The notes under the pieces: generated by a model
Database searches by the model: none
The model's input: only the letters and a program-made list of their open reading frames with translations
Told to the model about the DNA's origin: nothing
Shown here: positions 15,921-23,420 of the stretch, in pieces
How the letters are laid out: every line of letters starts with the position of its first letter
Position numbering within the stretch: position 1 is the first letter of the stretch
Source: Candidatus Wolframiiraptor gerlachensis
GTDB taxonomy: Archaea; Thermoproteota; Nitrososphaeria_A; Caldarchaeales; Wolframiiraptoraceae
NCBI GenBank assembly: GCA_021323375.2
Contig: JAJPCT020000006.1
Coordinates: forward strand, 1 to 38,678
Direction: 5' to 3'
Length of the DNA stretch: 38,678 bases
Position numbers and translations under genes: made by a program

Positions 15921-16205
15921 ATGGAAGCCGATGTGGTGGATAGGGCCGTCGAAGAATATAATAGGTTTAGGAGCCCAGAGGCTTTTGCCAGAATCATTGA
16001 GCGCAGAGGGGATGGCTTTGTCGTCGAGTTCTCCGGGAGCTTCTGCGCAACCTGCGGGGTCTATGACTGGCTTGAGGACTTGAGATATGAGATCCGGAGG
16101 CTCGACCTGGAGCTTGATGCTGTGATAGAGGATTGGAAACAGATCTCGGACGACACGATAATAGTCGAGTTCAAGCTTATCAGGAGACGGCGGGATGGGC
16201 CCTAA
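15921..16205 (+). CDS. small conserved-looking protein with CxxC
   Basis: I do not recognise the family. The 94-residue product is acidic and helical at the start (VVDRAVEEYNRF), contains SFCATCGVYDWLEDL with a CxxC at about residues 42-45, and ends in beta-type sequence with a basic tail. The CxxC after a strand and before a helix recalls thioredoxin-like placement (strand-CxxC-helix), and the total length would fit a minimal or partial thioredoxin fold; that is inference. It converges on kptA with a 4-base overlap and sits next to the Fe-S gene group. Confidence 0.55.
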   Translation: MEADVVDRAVEEYNRFRSPEAFARIIERRGDGFVVEFSGSFCATCGVYDWLEDLRYEIRRLDLELDAVIEDWKQISDDTIIVEFKLIRRRRDGP

Positions 16206-16744
16206 TACCTAGCGGCGATACTGAGGTATCTTGGCGGCAACTCTCCGGAGAGATAGATCTCCTCACAGGCCTTATAGAATTTCAGGCCATCCATTCGAGC
16301 TCTAGCAGCATCCACCCTTAATATCACGGGCCTAATTGTCCTCCTCAACGCGACCCTGCGGGCCAGCTCTATGGTCGGCGAGAGGTGGACCCAGTTTCTC
16401 CTCATCGGCTTCAAACCCTCCCTGAGGATCTTAGAAGCGGCTTCACACGTCGTCCCATGATATAATACGCTGACCTCGAGATCCTCCTCAAAGCTTATTC
16501 TCACTGGTATGCTGTGGCCGTAGAGCGCCCTGATTCTCCCATCTCTCATCTCAAACCTCCTCCTATCTCCCCCCTCAACTATCTCCATTATGAGGCGTAT
16601 ATCCACTCCAGGATACATTCTCCTCATCTTTGCGAGGAGCTCTCCGAGATTCACGAAGCCCTCAGCATCCATCTTGAGGCCCTCGGGATTATGCCTCAGA
16701 AGATAGCTCATGTACTTGCTGATCCTGACCTTGAGGTCTTCCAT
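16202..16744 (-). CDS. kptA: RNA 2'-phosphotransferase Tpt1/KptA
   Basis: It removes a 2'-phosphate from RNA by transfer to NAD, producing ADP-ribose 1'',2''-cyclic phosphate. Recognisable parts are ISKYMSYLLRHNPEGLKMDAEG at the N-terminus (winged-helix lobe), the NAD-binding lobe with VLYHGTTCEAASKILREGLKPMRRNWVHLSP, and VILRVDAARARMDGLKFY. About 180 residues is the family size. I favour ATG 16744 over GTG 16801, which would overlap iscU by 26 bases and add a non-conserved tail. It is the last gene of the regulator-iscS-iscU run; in archaea the substrate may be a tRNA splicing or repair by-product, and this genome does splice tRNAs. Confidence 0.9.
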   Translation of the reverse strand: MEDLKVRISKYMSYLLRHNPEGLKMDAEGFVNLGELLAKMRRMYPGVDIRLIMEIVEGGDRRRFEMRDGRIRALYGHSIPVRISFEEDLEVSVLYHGTTCEAASKILREGLKPMRRNWVHLSPTIELARRVALRRTIRPVILRVDAARARMDGLKFYKACEEIYLSGELPPRYLSIAARY

Positions 16745-16775
16745 CCCCTTGCTAGATTGCACGCTTGTGGGGCGG

Positions 16776-17285
16776 TTAATGACTGTTGCGCCCGCCCTCA
16801 CTAATCCTCTTTGCGAGGATCTTCATGAGCTCCTCCTCTTCCAGCGCATGTCTCTCATCTGGGGTGAGCTCATCGGGCAGCCAATCCGGCTTAGCCCTAT
16901 CCTTATAATATGCTCTTATCGCTCTTCTAAGAGCCCCGACCGCGAGGACTCCGCAATGATACTTTATTGGCGGCAATCCTCCAAGCTCATCTGATAACTG
17001 TTTCCAGCTTATGTTCCACGCATCCCTCAGGGTCATGCCCTTTATCATCTCTGTTAGCAGGCTTGCGGTCGCGATGTTCGCCGCGCATCCATAGCTCTCG
17101 AAAGATGCGTCAATTATCCTCTCCCTCTGATCATCTATCTTCAGGTATATTGTTATCATGTCTCCGCATGCGAGGCTCCCGGCGGTTGCAACCGCGTTAG
17201 CGTCCTCCATCCTCCCGAGATTCTTCGGATTCCTGAAGAGCTCCAAGACCTTCGGACTATAGGGGAGCGGTATCCTCGACGACAT
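16776..17285 (-). CDS. iscU: Fe-S cluster scaffold IscU
   Basis: IscU receives sulfur from a cysteine desulfurase and assembles 2Fe-2S or 4Fe-4S clusters. The three ligand cysteines are present: C40 in LACGD (with D42), C67 in YGCAANIATAS and C111 in YHCGVLA. The LPPIK segment recognised by Hsp70-type chaperones in bacteria is here LPPIKYHC, almost complete. A charged tail of about 45 residues (KPDWLPDELTPDERHALEEEE) extends the usual 125-130 residues. The gene begins two bases after the end of the iscS gene, so the two are certainly co-transcribed. Confidence 0.92.
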   Translation of the reverse strand: MSSRIPLPYSPKVLELFRNPKNLGRMEDANAVATAGSLACGDMITIYLKIDDQRERIIDASFESYGCAANIATASLLTEMIKGMTLRDAWNISWKQLSDELGGLPPIKYHCGVLAVGALRRAIRAYYKDRAKPDWLPDELTPDERHALEEEELMKILAKRISEGGRNSH

Positions 17286-17287
17286 CG

Positions 17288-18532
17288 CTACATCACCACC
17301 CTCGGCGAGATCGCTCTAAGCCTTTTCACCGCCTCAGGCACCTGCTCCAAGACGTATTTTATATCATCTTCATCGTGCATCGGCGAGACCTTCATGAGTA
17401 TACTTCCATGCGCCACCTCATATGGCCTCTTGATCGCTAGTAGGACGTGAGATGGCTCGAGCGTTCTGCTGGTGCAGGCGCTGCCGCTCGAGACATATAC
17501 TCCCCGGAGACTCAGCTCGACCGTCAATGCCTCCCCCTCGCAGTAGAGGAAGCTCATGTTCACGTTGTCAGGCGCCCTCATATCGCCCTTCGGCCCATTC
17601 AATACAACATCATCAACTCTCTCAAATATTCCATCTATCAGCATGTCCCTTAGCCTCCTCATTCTCGAGCGATACTCGTCAAAGTTTTTCCTGAATAGCT
17701 CGAGCGCCCTCGCGAACCCAGCTATCGCTGGAATGTTCTCGGCCCCTGGCCAGAGCCTCTGTGAGCTTAATTGGCCATGGAGTATCGGCTCAAGCTTAAG
17801 ACCCTCCTTAACATAGAGGGCCCCAACGCCCTTTGGAGCGAATATCTTGTGACCGCTGAAGGATGCTATATCAACTCCGGCACTCTCGAGATCCAGCGGA
17901 ATCCTGCCCAAGGCATCGCATGCATCCGTATGGATTATCGCCCCGGGGCTCTTATCCTTAACAATCTCAGCGATGGCCCTGAGATCCTGGATCACGCCGA
18001 TCTCATGATTAACGGCCGCCACGCTCACCATCAACGTATCATCATCAACTTGGCCGGCGAGATAATCTAGGTCTATGAAGCCCTCCTCATCAACCGGTAT
18101 CTCCACGAGCTTGAAGCCATGTTCCTGAAGCCTCTCGGCGGGGAACTTCACGCTCAAGTGTTCTATCTGCGAGACGATTATCTTCCTCCGGCCGCAGCTC
18201 GCCCTAGCAAGCCCCATGACTGCCAGGTTATTCGCCTCCGTGCCGCTATGCGTGAACACCACCTCGCCATTATCCACTCCAATCAGATCCATTAAGCCCA
18301 GCTCAGCCTCCAGTATGGCCTCGAGGGCCCGCCACCCAGGCCTATGAGTTATCGAGGGATTACCATGGATCTTATAAGCCTCGTGAAGTGCCACCAAGGC
18401 CTCCTCAAAGACCAGGCCTGAGTTCTCTAAATCCAAGTAAACCTCGCGGTGAGGGCTGCCATGAGCTTTTACAAGCGACCTAACCTTTTCAAGCTGCTCC
18501 AGTAGATCTTCCCTCAATCCTCCCCCAGCCAT
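17288..18532 (-). CDS. iscS: cysteine desulfurase, IscS/NifS type
   Basis: A PLP enzyme that converts cysteine to alanine and passes the sulfur on. Seen: TEANNLAVMG near the substrate site, HTDACDALG with the PLP-binding Asp, the Schiff-base Lys in FSGHKIFAPKG, and the catalytic Cys in SSGSACTSRTLEPSHVL, whose long mobile loop is the mark of class I (IscS/NifS) enzymes. Its N-terminus departs slightly from the usual YLDNAATT: here YLDLENSGL, so the DNAATT motif is degenerate. 414 residues is normal. It lies 19 bases downstream of the HTH regulator and directly before iscU. Confidence 0.9.
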   Translation of the reverse strand: MAGGGLREDLLEQLEKVRSLVKAHGSPHREVYLDLENSGLVFEEALVALHEAYKIHGNPSITHRPGWRALEAILEAELGLMDLIGVDNGEVVFTHSGTEANNLAVMGLARASCGRRKIIVSQIEHLSVKFPAERLQEHGFKLVEIPVDEEGFIDLDYLAGQVDDDTLMVSVAAVNHEIGVIQDLRAIAEIVKDKSPGAIIHTDACDALGRIPLDLESAGVDIASFSGHKIFAPKGVGALYVKEGLKLEPILHGQLSSQRLWPGAENIPAIAGFARALELFRKNFDEYRSRMRRLRDMLIDGIFERVDDVVLNGPKGDMRAPDNVNMSFLYCEGEALTVELSLRGVYVSSGSACTSRTLEPSHVLLAIKRPYEVAHGSILMKVSPMHDEDDIKYVLEQVPEAVKRLRAISPRVVM

Positions 18533-18551
18533 CTTAGATAACCGTGTTATA

Positions 18552-18908
18552 TTAGCTTACTGTCCGGCTTCGGCCCCTCGGGGCCACACCATGCTTGCCC
18601 ATGACCCTCTTAACCGCGAGCTCGCATATCATGCAGAATGGCATATCCTCAGGTGGGGAACCTCTTGCAATCGCCTTCTCGACGTATGCATCTACGTAGT
18701 CCCGGATCTCCTTGGATCTTGATAGTATTCTCGCCATCTTGACCCCCCTCTTGGAGTTGAGGTAATGGCTTATCGAGGGCTGAGTTACCCCGAGGAGCTC
18801 CGCGACCTCTGCCTGGGTCAGATTATGCTCCTCTATAAGCTTCTTCGCTATCATCAGCCTGAGGGCAGGGATAACATATCGCGCTGAGATCTCGCACGGG
18901 AATCTCAA
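18552..18908 (-). CDS. XRE-type regulator with conserved cysteines, heading the isc operon
   Basis: The 118-residue protein has a helix-turn-helix at about 29-50 (LTQAEVAELLGVTQPSISHYL) and three cysteines, C5 near the start and C92/C95 in PFCMICELA. The family is the archaeal XRE-type predicted regulator group of COG2522 (by pattern). Placement at the head of the iscS-iscU operon and the cysteine layout suggest that it binds an Fe-S cluster or zinc and adjusts the operon, as IscR does in bacteria without being homologous. The start is TTG at 18908; TTTATACC about 18 bases before it acts as TATA box. Confidence 0.72.
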   Translation of the reverse strand: MRFPCEISARYVIPALRLMIAKKLIEEHNLTQAEVAELLGVTQPSISHYLNSKRGVKMARILSRSKEIRDYVDAYVEKAIARGSPPEDMPFCMICELAVKRVMGKHGVAPRGRSRTVS

Positions 18909-18955
18909 CCCAACTCCGGTATAAAATCTCGGATTACGCGGTTATAAAGATTCCC

Positions 18956-19180
18956 CTACACCTCGACGTATATCTCAAAGTAGTCGTCAACCTGCTTATA
19001 TCCGAGGAACTTATGTCCCGTCCTCGAAGCCCATTCTCTTATGTCATTTGGTGAGCGGGGATCGGTTGAGAGCAGCTTTATCCTCTGCCCTGGCTCAGCC
19101 CTCCTCATCACCCTTATCAGGCTTACGAGAGGGCCTGGGCAGGACTTATACCTCGCATCCACGACTAGTTCATCAGCCAT
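18956..19180 (-). CDS. tusA: sulfur carrier TusA/SirA-like
   Basis: The 74-residue protein has the CPGP motif (C14-P-G-P17) that defines TusA, followed by the family's short helix, the KLLSTDPRSPNDIREWASRTGH stretch and a terminal YFEIYVEV strand. The Cys carries persulfide sulfur from a desulfurase to tRNA thiolation, molybdenum cofactor or sulfur oxidation pathways. The ATG at 19180 is preferred over the TTG at 19195 because GGAGGGG lies directly upstream. It sits between two cysteine desulfurase genes, its natural sulfur donors. Confidence 0.9.
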   Translation of the reverse strand: MADELVVDARYKSCPGPLVSLIRVMRRAEPGQRIKLLSTDPRSPNDIREWASRTGHKFLGYKQVDDYFEIYVEV

Positions 19181-19268
19181 CACCCGCCCCTCCAATAATC
19201 CTCGCTGAGCATGCAGGAAATATAGCTTGACCTCCTCGAGCCGCAGAGAAGATCCTATCTTACTTCTT

Positions 19269-20513
19269 CTAGCTTTCTTTCATAAGCTCTCGGCATATGC
19301 GGCTTAGAACCTCCTCGAATACATCTAGCTCCTCCATTGTATTATAGAGGTAGAAGGATGCCCTGACAGAGCTCTGTATCCCGAGTATCTTATGTAGGGG
19401 CTGAGCACAATGATACCCCGACCTGACAGCGATGTTTCCATATTCATCTAAGAGTGCGGCGACCAGATCACCGCTCACGCCCCTTAGGTTGAATGAGACT
19501 ATCCCGCATCTCTCCTCTGGATTCCTCGGCCCATAAACCTCCACGCACTCAAGGCCTTCTAGGATCTCTAGAGCTCTCGCGGTCAACATTCTTTCATGCT
19601 CTCTTATCCAATCCATGCCCACGGACTTCAGGTATCTAACGGCCTCCGCCAACCCTATTGCTCCCGCGATGTTGGGGGTTCCGGGCTCAAACCTCCACGG
19701 CATCTCATTCAGCCTATAGCCATCAAGCTCGACATGCACGATCATCTCGCCCCCGCCGAATGGTGGATCAAGTTCCTCCTCAATACCCTCCCTGATGTAG
19801 AGGCATCCTATCCCTGTTGGGCCAAGGAGCTTATGGCCACTGAAGGTGAGGAAGTCGCATTCAAGATCCCTAACATTCACCGGCATATGTGGAACCGATT
19901 GAGCGGCATCTACGAGGACCAAGGACCCATGATCATGCGCCAGCCTCGCGATCCTCTTAACATCATTCATCGTCCCGAGCACGTTTGAGACATGGCATAT
20001 AGCGACCAGCCTTGTATTCTCCGTGATCTTCTCCTCGAGGCTCTCGAGATCAACCCTTCCCGGAGGCGATATCTCAGCATAGCTCAGCCTGAGACCGAAC
20101 CTCCTGCTAACTATCTGCCATGGTATCATGTTGGAGTGATGCTCCATGACCGATGATACTATTCCATCGCCCGGCCTCCACTTGATGCCATATGCCACTA
20201 AGTTTATCCCCTCTGTAGTGTTCTTCACGAAGACAAGCTCACTCGGCTTACAGCCTATGAAGCTCGCAACTTCGGCCCTCGACTCCTCATAAAGCTCCGT
20301 AGCCTCCTGCGAGAGGGCATAAACGCCCCGATGCACGTTAGCCGAGTAATCCTCATAATACCTTCTCACGGCATCTATAACCTGCCTCGGCTTCAAGCTC
20401 GTCGCAGCATTATCAAAATAGATCAGCGGCTTCCCATCCCACCGCCTCCTCGATAATGTCGGAAAATCATCCCTCAGCCTACTAGGATCCCTCAAGCACC
20501 AGCACCCTCTCAC
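19269..20513 (-). CDS. sufS: cysteine desulfurase, SufS/CsdA type
   Basis: Class II desulfurase of about 414 residues. Motifs: LIYFDNAATSLKP near the N-terminus, VHRGVYALSQEATELYE, the Schiff-base Lys in FSGHKLLGPTGIG, and the catalytic Cys in RSGYHCAQPLHKILG with the short loop typical of SufS. ORF length would allow a start at 20618, but the first 35 residues would then be unrelated to the family and would contain the promoter; GTG 20513 lies about 40 bases after the TTATAAAT box at 20551-20560 and gives the expected N-terminus. No sufBCD genes occur in the window, so a role with TusA is as likely as one in Suf assembly. Confidence 0.87.
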   Translation of the reverse strand: MRGCWCLRDPSRLRDDFPTLSRRRWDGKPLIYFDNAATSLKPRQVIDAVRRYYEDYSANVHRGVYALSQEATELYEESRAEVASFIGCKPSELVFVKNTTEGINLVAYGIKWRPGDGIVSSVMEHHSNMIPWQIVSRRFGLRLSYAEISPPGRVDLESLEEKITENTRLVAICHVSNVLGTMNDVKRIARLAHDHGSLVLVDAAQSVPHMPVNVRDLECDFLTFSGHKLLGPTGIGCLYIREGIEEELDPPFGGGEMIVHVELDGYRLNEMPWRFEPGTPNIAGAIGLAEAVRYLKSVGMDWIREHERMLTARALEILEGLECVEVYGPRNPEERCGIVSFNLRGVSGDLVAALLDEYGNIAVRSGYHCAQPLHKILGIQSSVRASFYLYNTMEELDVFEEVLSRICRELMKES

Positions 20514-20550
20514 ATAAGCGGATATGGGAGGATAATAAGGACTTGGCAAA

Positions 20551-20560
20551 AGATTTATAA
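20551..20560 (-). promoter_or_regulatory. promoter of the SufS-type gene
   Basis: On the minus strand this reads TTATAAATCT, a near-consensus archaeal TATA box. It lies inside the longest open frame for the desulfurase and so argues for the internal GTG start at 20513. Confidence 0.55.
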
Positions 20561-20660
20561 TGACACAGTTATATGCCGGCGAGAGACCTTTTCCAATACT
20601 CCCAGCGCATGCTTTCAAAGAAAAGGGGAAAAATAATGGATGTTCGGGTTGAGCTTGCTG

Positions 20661-21434
20661 CTAGCTCGAGAGGCTTATTGTTAGGCTTACGCTGGCTGTT
20701 ATCTCGCCCTCTCCAGGCGCTATCGGCACAGTGGCCATCTCCGCGGCTGATTTAATGATTATCGGCGGTGAGGTCTGCTGATGTGATATGCTTATGGATT
20801 CTATCTTGGCGATCCTTAGGCCTAGCTGTGATGCTGCGACCTCGGCCTTCTTCATCGCATCGCTTATCGCCGCCCTAATCGCCTGGTTTACGAGCTCCGA
20901 CTCCTTCTCCTTGGATAGCGTGAATTGGAGGCCATACATTCCATCAGCTCCGGCGGCGAAGGCGGCGTCAATCGCCTTACCTGCCAGCGATATATCCGAG
21001 ATCTCGACCATCAAGCTATAAGATGCCTCATAATCGACCAGCTTGGGCGGCCTCTGCTCCCAATCATATCTCGGATACACGTTTATTCCCGAGGTCCTCA
21101 TGTTATCCCTGCTTATCCCTAGGCTCTCCAAGGCCGAGAAGATCCTCGACATCTTCGAGGAGCATTCGCCCAACGCATCGGCTGCGGTCTTTCCATAGCC
21201 TAGCGCGACGAAAAACACCGTAATCCTATCCGGTACATAGGATGCCCTTCCATAGCCCGAGATCATCAAAGTAGTGTAGTTTTGGAGCTTAACACCATTA
21301 TTCTCCATACCTATATTAACCGCACCACTGACCGTTGGCGTAGCCTGCGCCGTCATCAAGCCCGCTATAGAGACGCCAAGAGCAGCAACAGCAATCAACC
21401 CGATGGCTAAAACCAAAGCCAGTATCCGATTCAT
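20661..21434 (-). CDS. exported SIMPL-domain (DUF541) protein
   Basis: The 257-residue protein has an N-terminal signal or anchor helix (ILALVLAIGLIAVAALGVSIAGL) and a SIMPL domain: TTLMISGYGRASYVPDRITVFFV, then MRTSGINVYPRYD and the repeated strand-helix pattern up to a final strand ITASVSLTISL. Family members are envelope proteins (bacterial BP26/YggE); the oligomer is a ring, the function is unclear, with links to oxidative stress. ATG 21434 is preferred over 21455 because the TATA-like GTATTAAAG at about 21459-21467 lies 28 bases before it. Confidence 0.83.
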   Translation of the reverse strand: MNRILALVLAIGLIAVAALGVSIAGLMTAQATPTVSGAVNIGMENNGVKLQNYTTLMISGYGRASYVPDRITVFFVALGYGKTAADALGECSSKMSRIFSALESLGISRDNMRTSGINVYPRYDWEQRPPKLVDYEASYSLMVEISDISLAGKAIDAAFAAGADGMYGLQFTLSKEKESELVNQAIRAAISDAMKKAEVAASQLGLRIAKIESISISHQQTSPPIIIKSAAEMATVPIAPGEGEITASVSLTISLSS

Positions 21435-21539
21435 GCCTAAATCATGTTTCAGCACCTCTTTAATACTTGGGATCAGAACAGCCCCGTACTATGGTTCAGA
21501 ACAGCCTTGAGAAGAGAACATTGTTGGAGGAGAGAATAA

Positions 21540-21570
21540 TGGACCGGGCGGGGTTTGAACCCACGCCAAG
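21540..21570 (-). pseudogene. truncated tRNA-Ala-like 3' fragment
   Basis: On the minus strand this reads as an intact T arm (GTGGG, TTCAAAC loop, CCCGC) followed by CCGGTCC and A73, the same acceptor half, including U70, as the tRNA-Ala gene at 23063. On the plus strand the first 22 bases match that gene's 3' end at 20 positions. Directly before the T arm is CTTGGCGT, the anticodon loop of tRNA-Ala(GGC), fused without the 3' anticodon stem and variable loop. No 5' half exists upstream; a GGGGG/CCCCC hairpin lies there instead (21570-21584). It could be a decayed second tRNA-Ala, the far end of an integrated element, or, less likely, a trans-spliced 3' piece. Confidence 0.6.
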
Positions 21571-21829
21571 GGGGATAGTCCCCCTATAATCCAGTATTAT
21601 CAAGCTATTCAAGAACAAGAACACTTACAACGTTACTAGGATCATGTTCATTAAAAGTCCCGGAGACCTCATCCTCCTCGATAAACTTCTTTACAATCCT
21701 CTCTCGTCCGGCCTCAAGCTGACTACCCAAACATAAACCCCACGATTAGAGTCCCCATTTTCGGGATGGTCCTCAACAAATAAAGGAGGGCCTGTATTGT
21801 AGGGTTGTTGTGGGGGGAGGTTTATTGGG
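21571..21829. other. spacer with no supported gene
   Basis: Between the tRNA fragment and the ORF at 21830 I find no convincing reading frame; the minus-strand frame here lacks any family pattern and codon bias. A GGGGG/CCCCC hairpin starts the interval and a TATA-like CAAATAAAG is seen near 21777. Confidence 0.4.
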
Positions 21830-22094
21830 GTGAGTGGGCCTAGGATCTGGAGACCATATGAGAAGTTCGGAGGTTGTTTTAAAGATGCTGGGCTACTTGA
21901 TGATCTCACTAGGATGCTGAATTATACCAATGAGACGCTAGTTATTATCGAGTGTTACTGCCAAGTGGCTCGGTAATCCGTTGATAGAGAGATTGAAGGC
22001 AGAGATATACGAGCTGTTAGAGGAGGCCCTAGAGCGGCGGGGTAGACAGGAAGTCTGTGACAAAATGGAGGGTGAAGACAGTGAAGAAGTATAG
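21830..22094 (+). pseudogene. small frameshifted ORF inside the tRNA-Ala island
   Basis: A GTG at 21830, preceded by a GGGGGGAGG ribosome-binding-like run, opens a 48-residue frame (SGPRIWRPYEKFGG at its start) that stops at 21976. In the next frame the sequence continues with AKWLGNPLIERLKAEIYELL, a strongly helical segment that reads as protein-coding, to TAG at 22094. The two parts probably were one gene of about 85-90 residues broken near 21950-21970. I do not recognise the family. Its end overlaps the start of the homing endonuclease by 38 bases. Confidence 0.35.
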
Positions 22095-22951
22095 GAGTCT
22101 TGAGGAGAGGCTCAGGTTCTATGAGCAGGTTATGAAGTTGAGGGGATTGGGGCTTAGTTATAAGCGGATAGCAAAGATTATTGAGGAGAGGTACGGCGTC
22201 CCGCTAAATCCGGGTATGATATGTAACTGGGTTAAGGGCAGATACCATCCTCTCGAGAGGTGTAACAGGATAGTTGAGGGGTCTGGGCTGGCATATGTCG
22301 TCGGTGCTTGGCTCGGGGATGGAGAGCTTAGTCGCGATAGGAGGAACTATGAATATTTTGTTAAGCTGGCTGTGAAGGATTATGATTTTGCCGAGGAGTG
22401 GGGTCGCCGTCTTGCAGAGGCCCTCGGCAGATCGAAGCCATATACGCCGAGGTGGGATGATAGTCTCCAGACATGGGTCGTCAAAGGATCCAGTATACTA
22501 TTATACAACCTGTTAAAGAGGGCTAAGGTGGATCCTTGGATTCTTATGATATACCTTTGATATACCTTGAGAAATATCCAGCAGAGGCGTGCCGTGGATT
22601 CTTCGATGCAGAAGGATGGGCTGAAGCCTACTATTATCGAATTGTAGCAGATAATACGAATTCCAGTATTATTGATTTATTTGGCCTGCTTCTTGAGAAA
22701 CTCGATATTAACTATAAAATATACCAATGTCATCAGAATGGGATGCTCGTAGACCCGAAATCCGGTAAAACGTATCGCCGTAATAGCGAGTTCATAATAT
22801 ACTTATTAGCGATATATGGAGAGGAGAACATCACATCCTGAAGTTTGCTGAGAAGGTTGGCTTCACGATTACACGGAAGCAAGTAGAGTTAATGAAACTA
22901 AGTGAGAAGATATCGAAAAAGGCTGAAGACGAAAATCTTAAACCCTCCTAA
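22057..22951 (+). pseudogene. LAGLIDADG homing endonuclease broken by two tandem duplications
   Basis: The gene opens at GTG 22057 with an HTH-like region (YKRIAKIIEERYGVPLNPGMI) and has both LAGLIDADG helices, VVGAWLGDGEL and ACRGFFDAEGWAE, each with its acidic residue, the pattern of archaeal intron-encoded endonucleases. The frame stops at 22560 at the junction of two exact copies of TGATATACCTT (22549-22559 and 22559-22570 region). Removing one copy gives DPWILMIYLEKYPAEACRG in one frame. A second stop follows ACATCACATC near 22827-22836; removing one ACATC joins YGEENI to LKFAEKVGFTITRKQ and runs on to TAA 22951. So the ancestor was a single protein of about 290 residues, now inactive unless the duplications are errors. 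It lies next to an intron-containing tRNA gene. Confidence 0.85.
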
Positions 22952-23062
22952 GCCTTCTCTTTCCCTATCTTGAAGTCTTCATGCTCCTTTATATTGTTCT
23001 TGTCTGGAAAGTGGAATTAGGTGATAGGTTTTGGGCCGGGGGGCTTCTGAAGCCCCGTCTAT

Positions 23063-23188
23063 TGGACCGGGCGGGATTCGAACCTTATCGGCCAGCCCTC
23101 TGTTATCAGGGTCTGGCTCGCGACCTCCCGCACGCCAAGCGGGCGCTCATGGGGGGTTTAGAGGCTCTCCCAGCTGAGCTACCGGCCC
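23063..23188 (-). tRNA. tRNA-Ala(GGC) with two non-canonical introns
   Basis: Read on the minus strand from 23188: acceptor GGGCCGG, D arm GCTC/GAGC, then 19 extra bases (about 23145-23163), anticodon stem CCCGC, loop TTGGCGT with anticodon GGC, stem GCGGG, variable AGGTC, the first three T-stem bases GCG, then 34 extra bases (23085-23118), the rest of the T arm GG-TTCGAAT-CCCGC, acceptor CCGGTCC and discriminator A at 23063. Dropping both inserts gives a perfect 73-base tRNA with G3:U70 and A73, the alanine identity elements. The 34-base insert folds on its own (GCCAG-A-CCC with GGG-CTGGC). Boundaries of the 19-base insert are ambiguous by four bases because GAGC occurs at both ends. CCA is not encoded. 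Confidence 0.88.
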
Positions 23189-23239
23189 CTAGGTCATAGC
23201 TTATCTACTGGCTCGTCTTAAACCTTTCAGGCTTTCCTG

Positions 23240-23419
23240 CTAGGCGAGTAGCTTCTTTGGCGTGAGCCACCTGTATTTCCTCCATTTCTTGGTTTCTCCG
23301 AAGCCGCAGTGTGCACATCTCCGCTTTGAGACGTTGAATGAATGCCTTCCGCATCGCCTGCATCTTATATGTGTCGGGCTCCTATTCCTCTTCCCGAATG
23401 ATGGCGTCCCCTTCGTCAT
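23240..23419 (-). CDS. rpl37e: 50S ribosomal protein L37e
   Basis: A 59-residue zinc-binding ribosomal protein: [20 protein letters not shown] at the start, cysteines 20/23 and 35/38 (RCRRCG and RCAHCG) and the basic tail [10 protein letters not shown]. This matches archaeal and eukaryotic L37e over its whole length. Its ATG follows the Lsm stop codon by one base, the standard archaeal lsm-rpl37e pair, so both are translated from one message. Confidence 0.95.
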   Translation of the reverse strand: MTKGTPSFGKRNRSPTHIRCRRCGRHSFNVSKRRCAHCGFGETKKWRKYRWLTPKKLLA

Positions 23420-23420
23420 T

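Noticed and set aside
21691-21909. 72-residue minus-strand frame in the island
   Set aside because: No family pattern, proline-rich chance composition, and it overlaps the better supported plus-strand ORF remnant.
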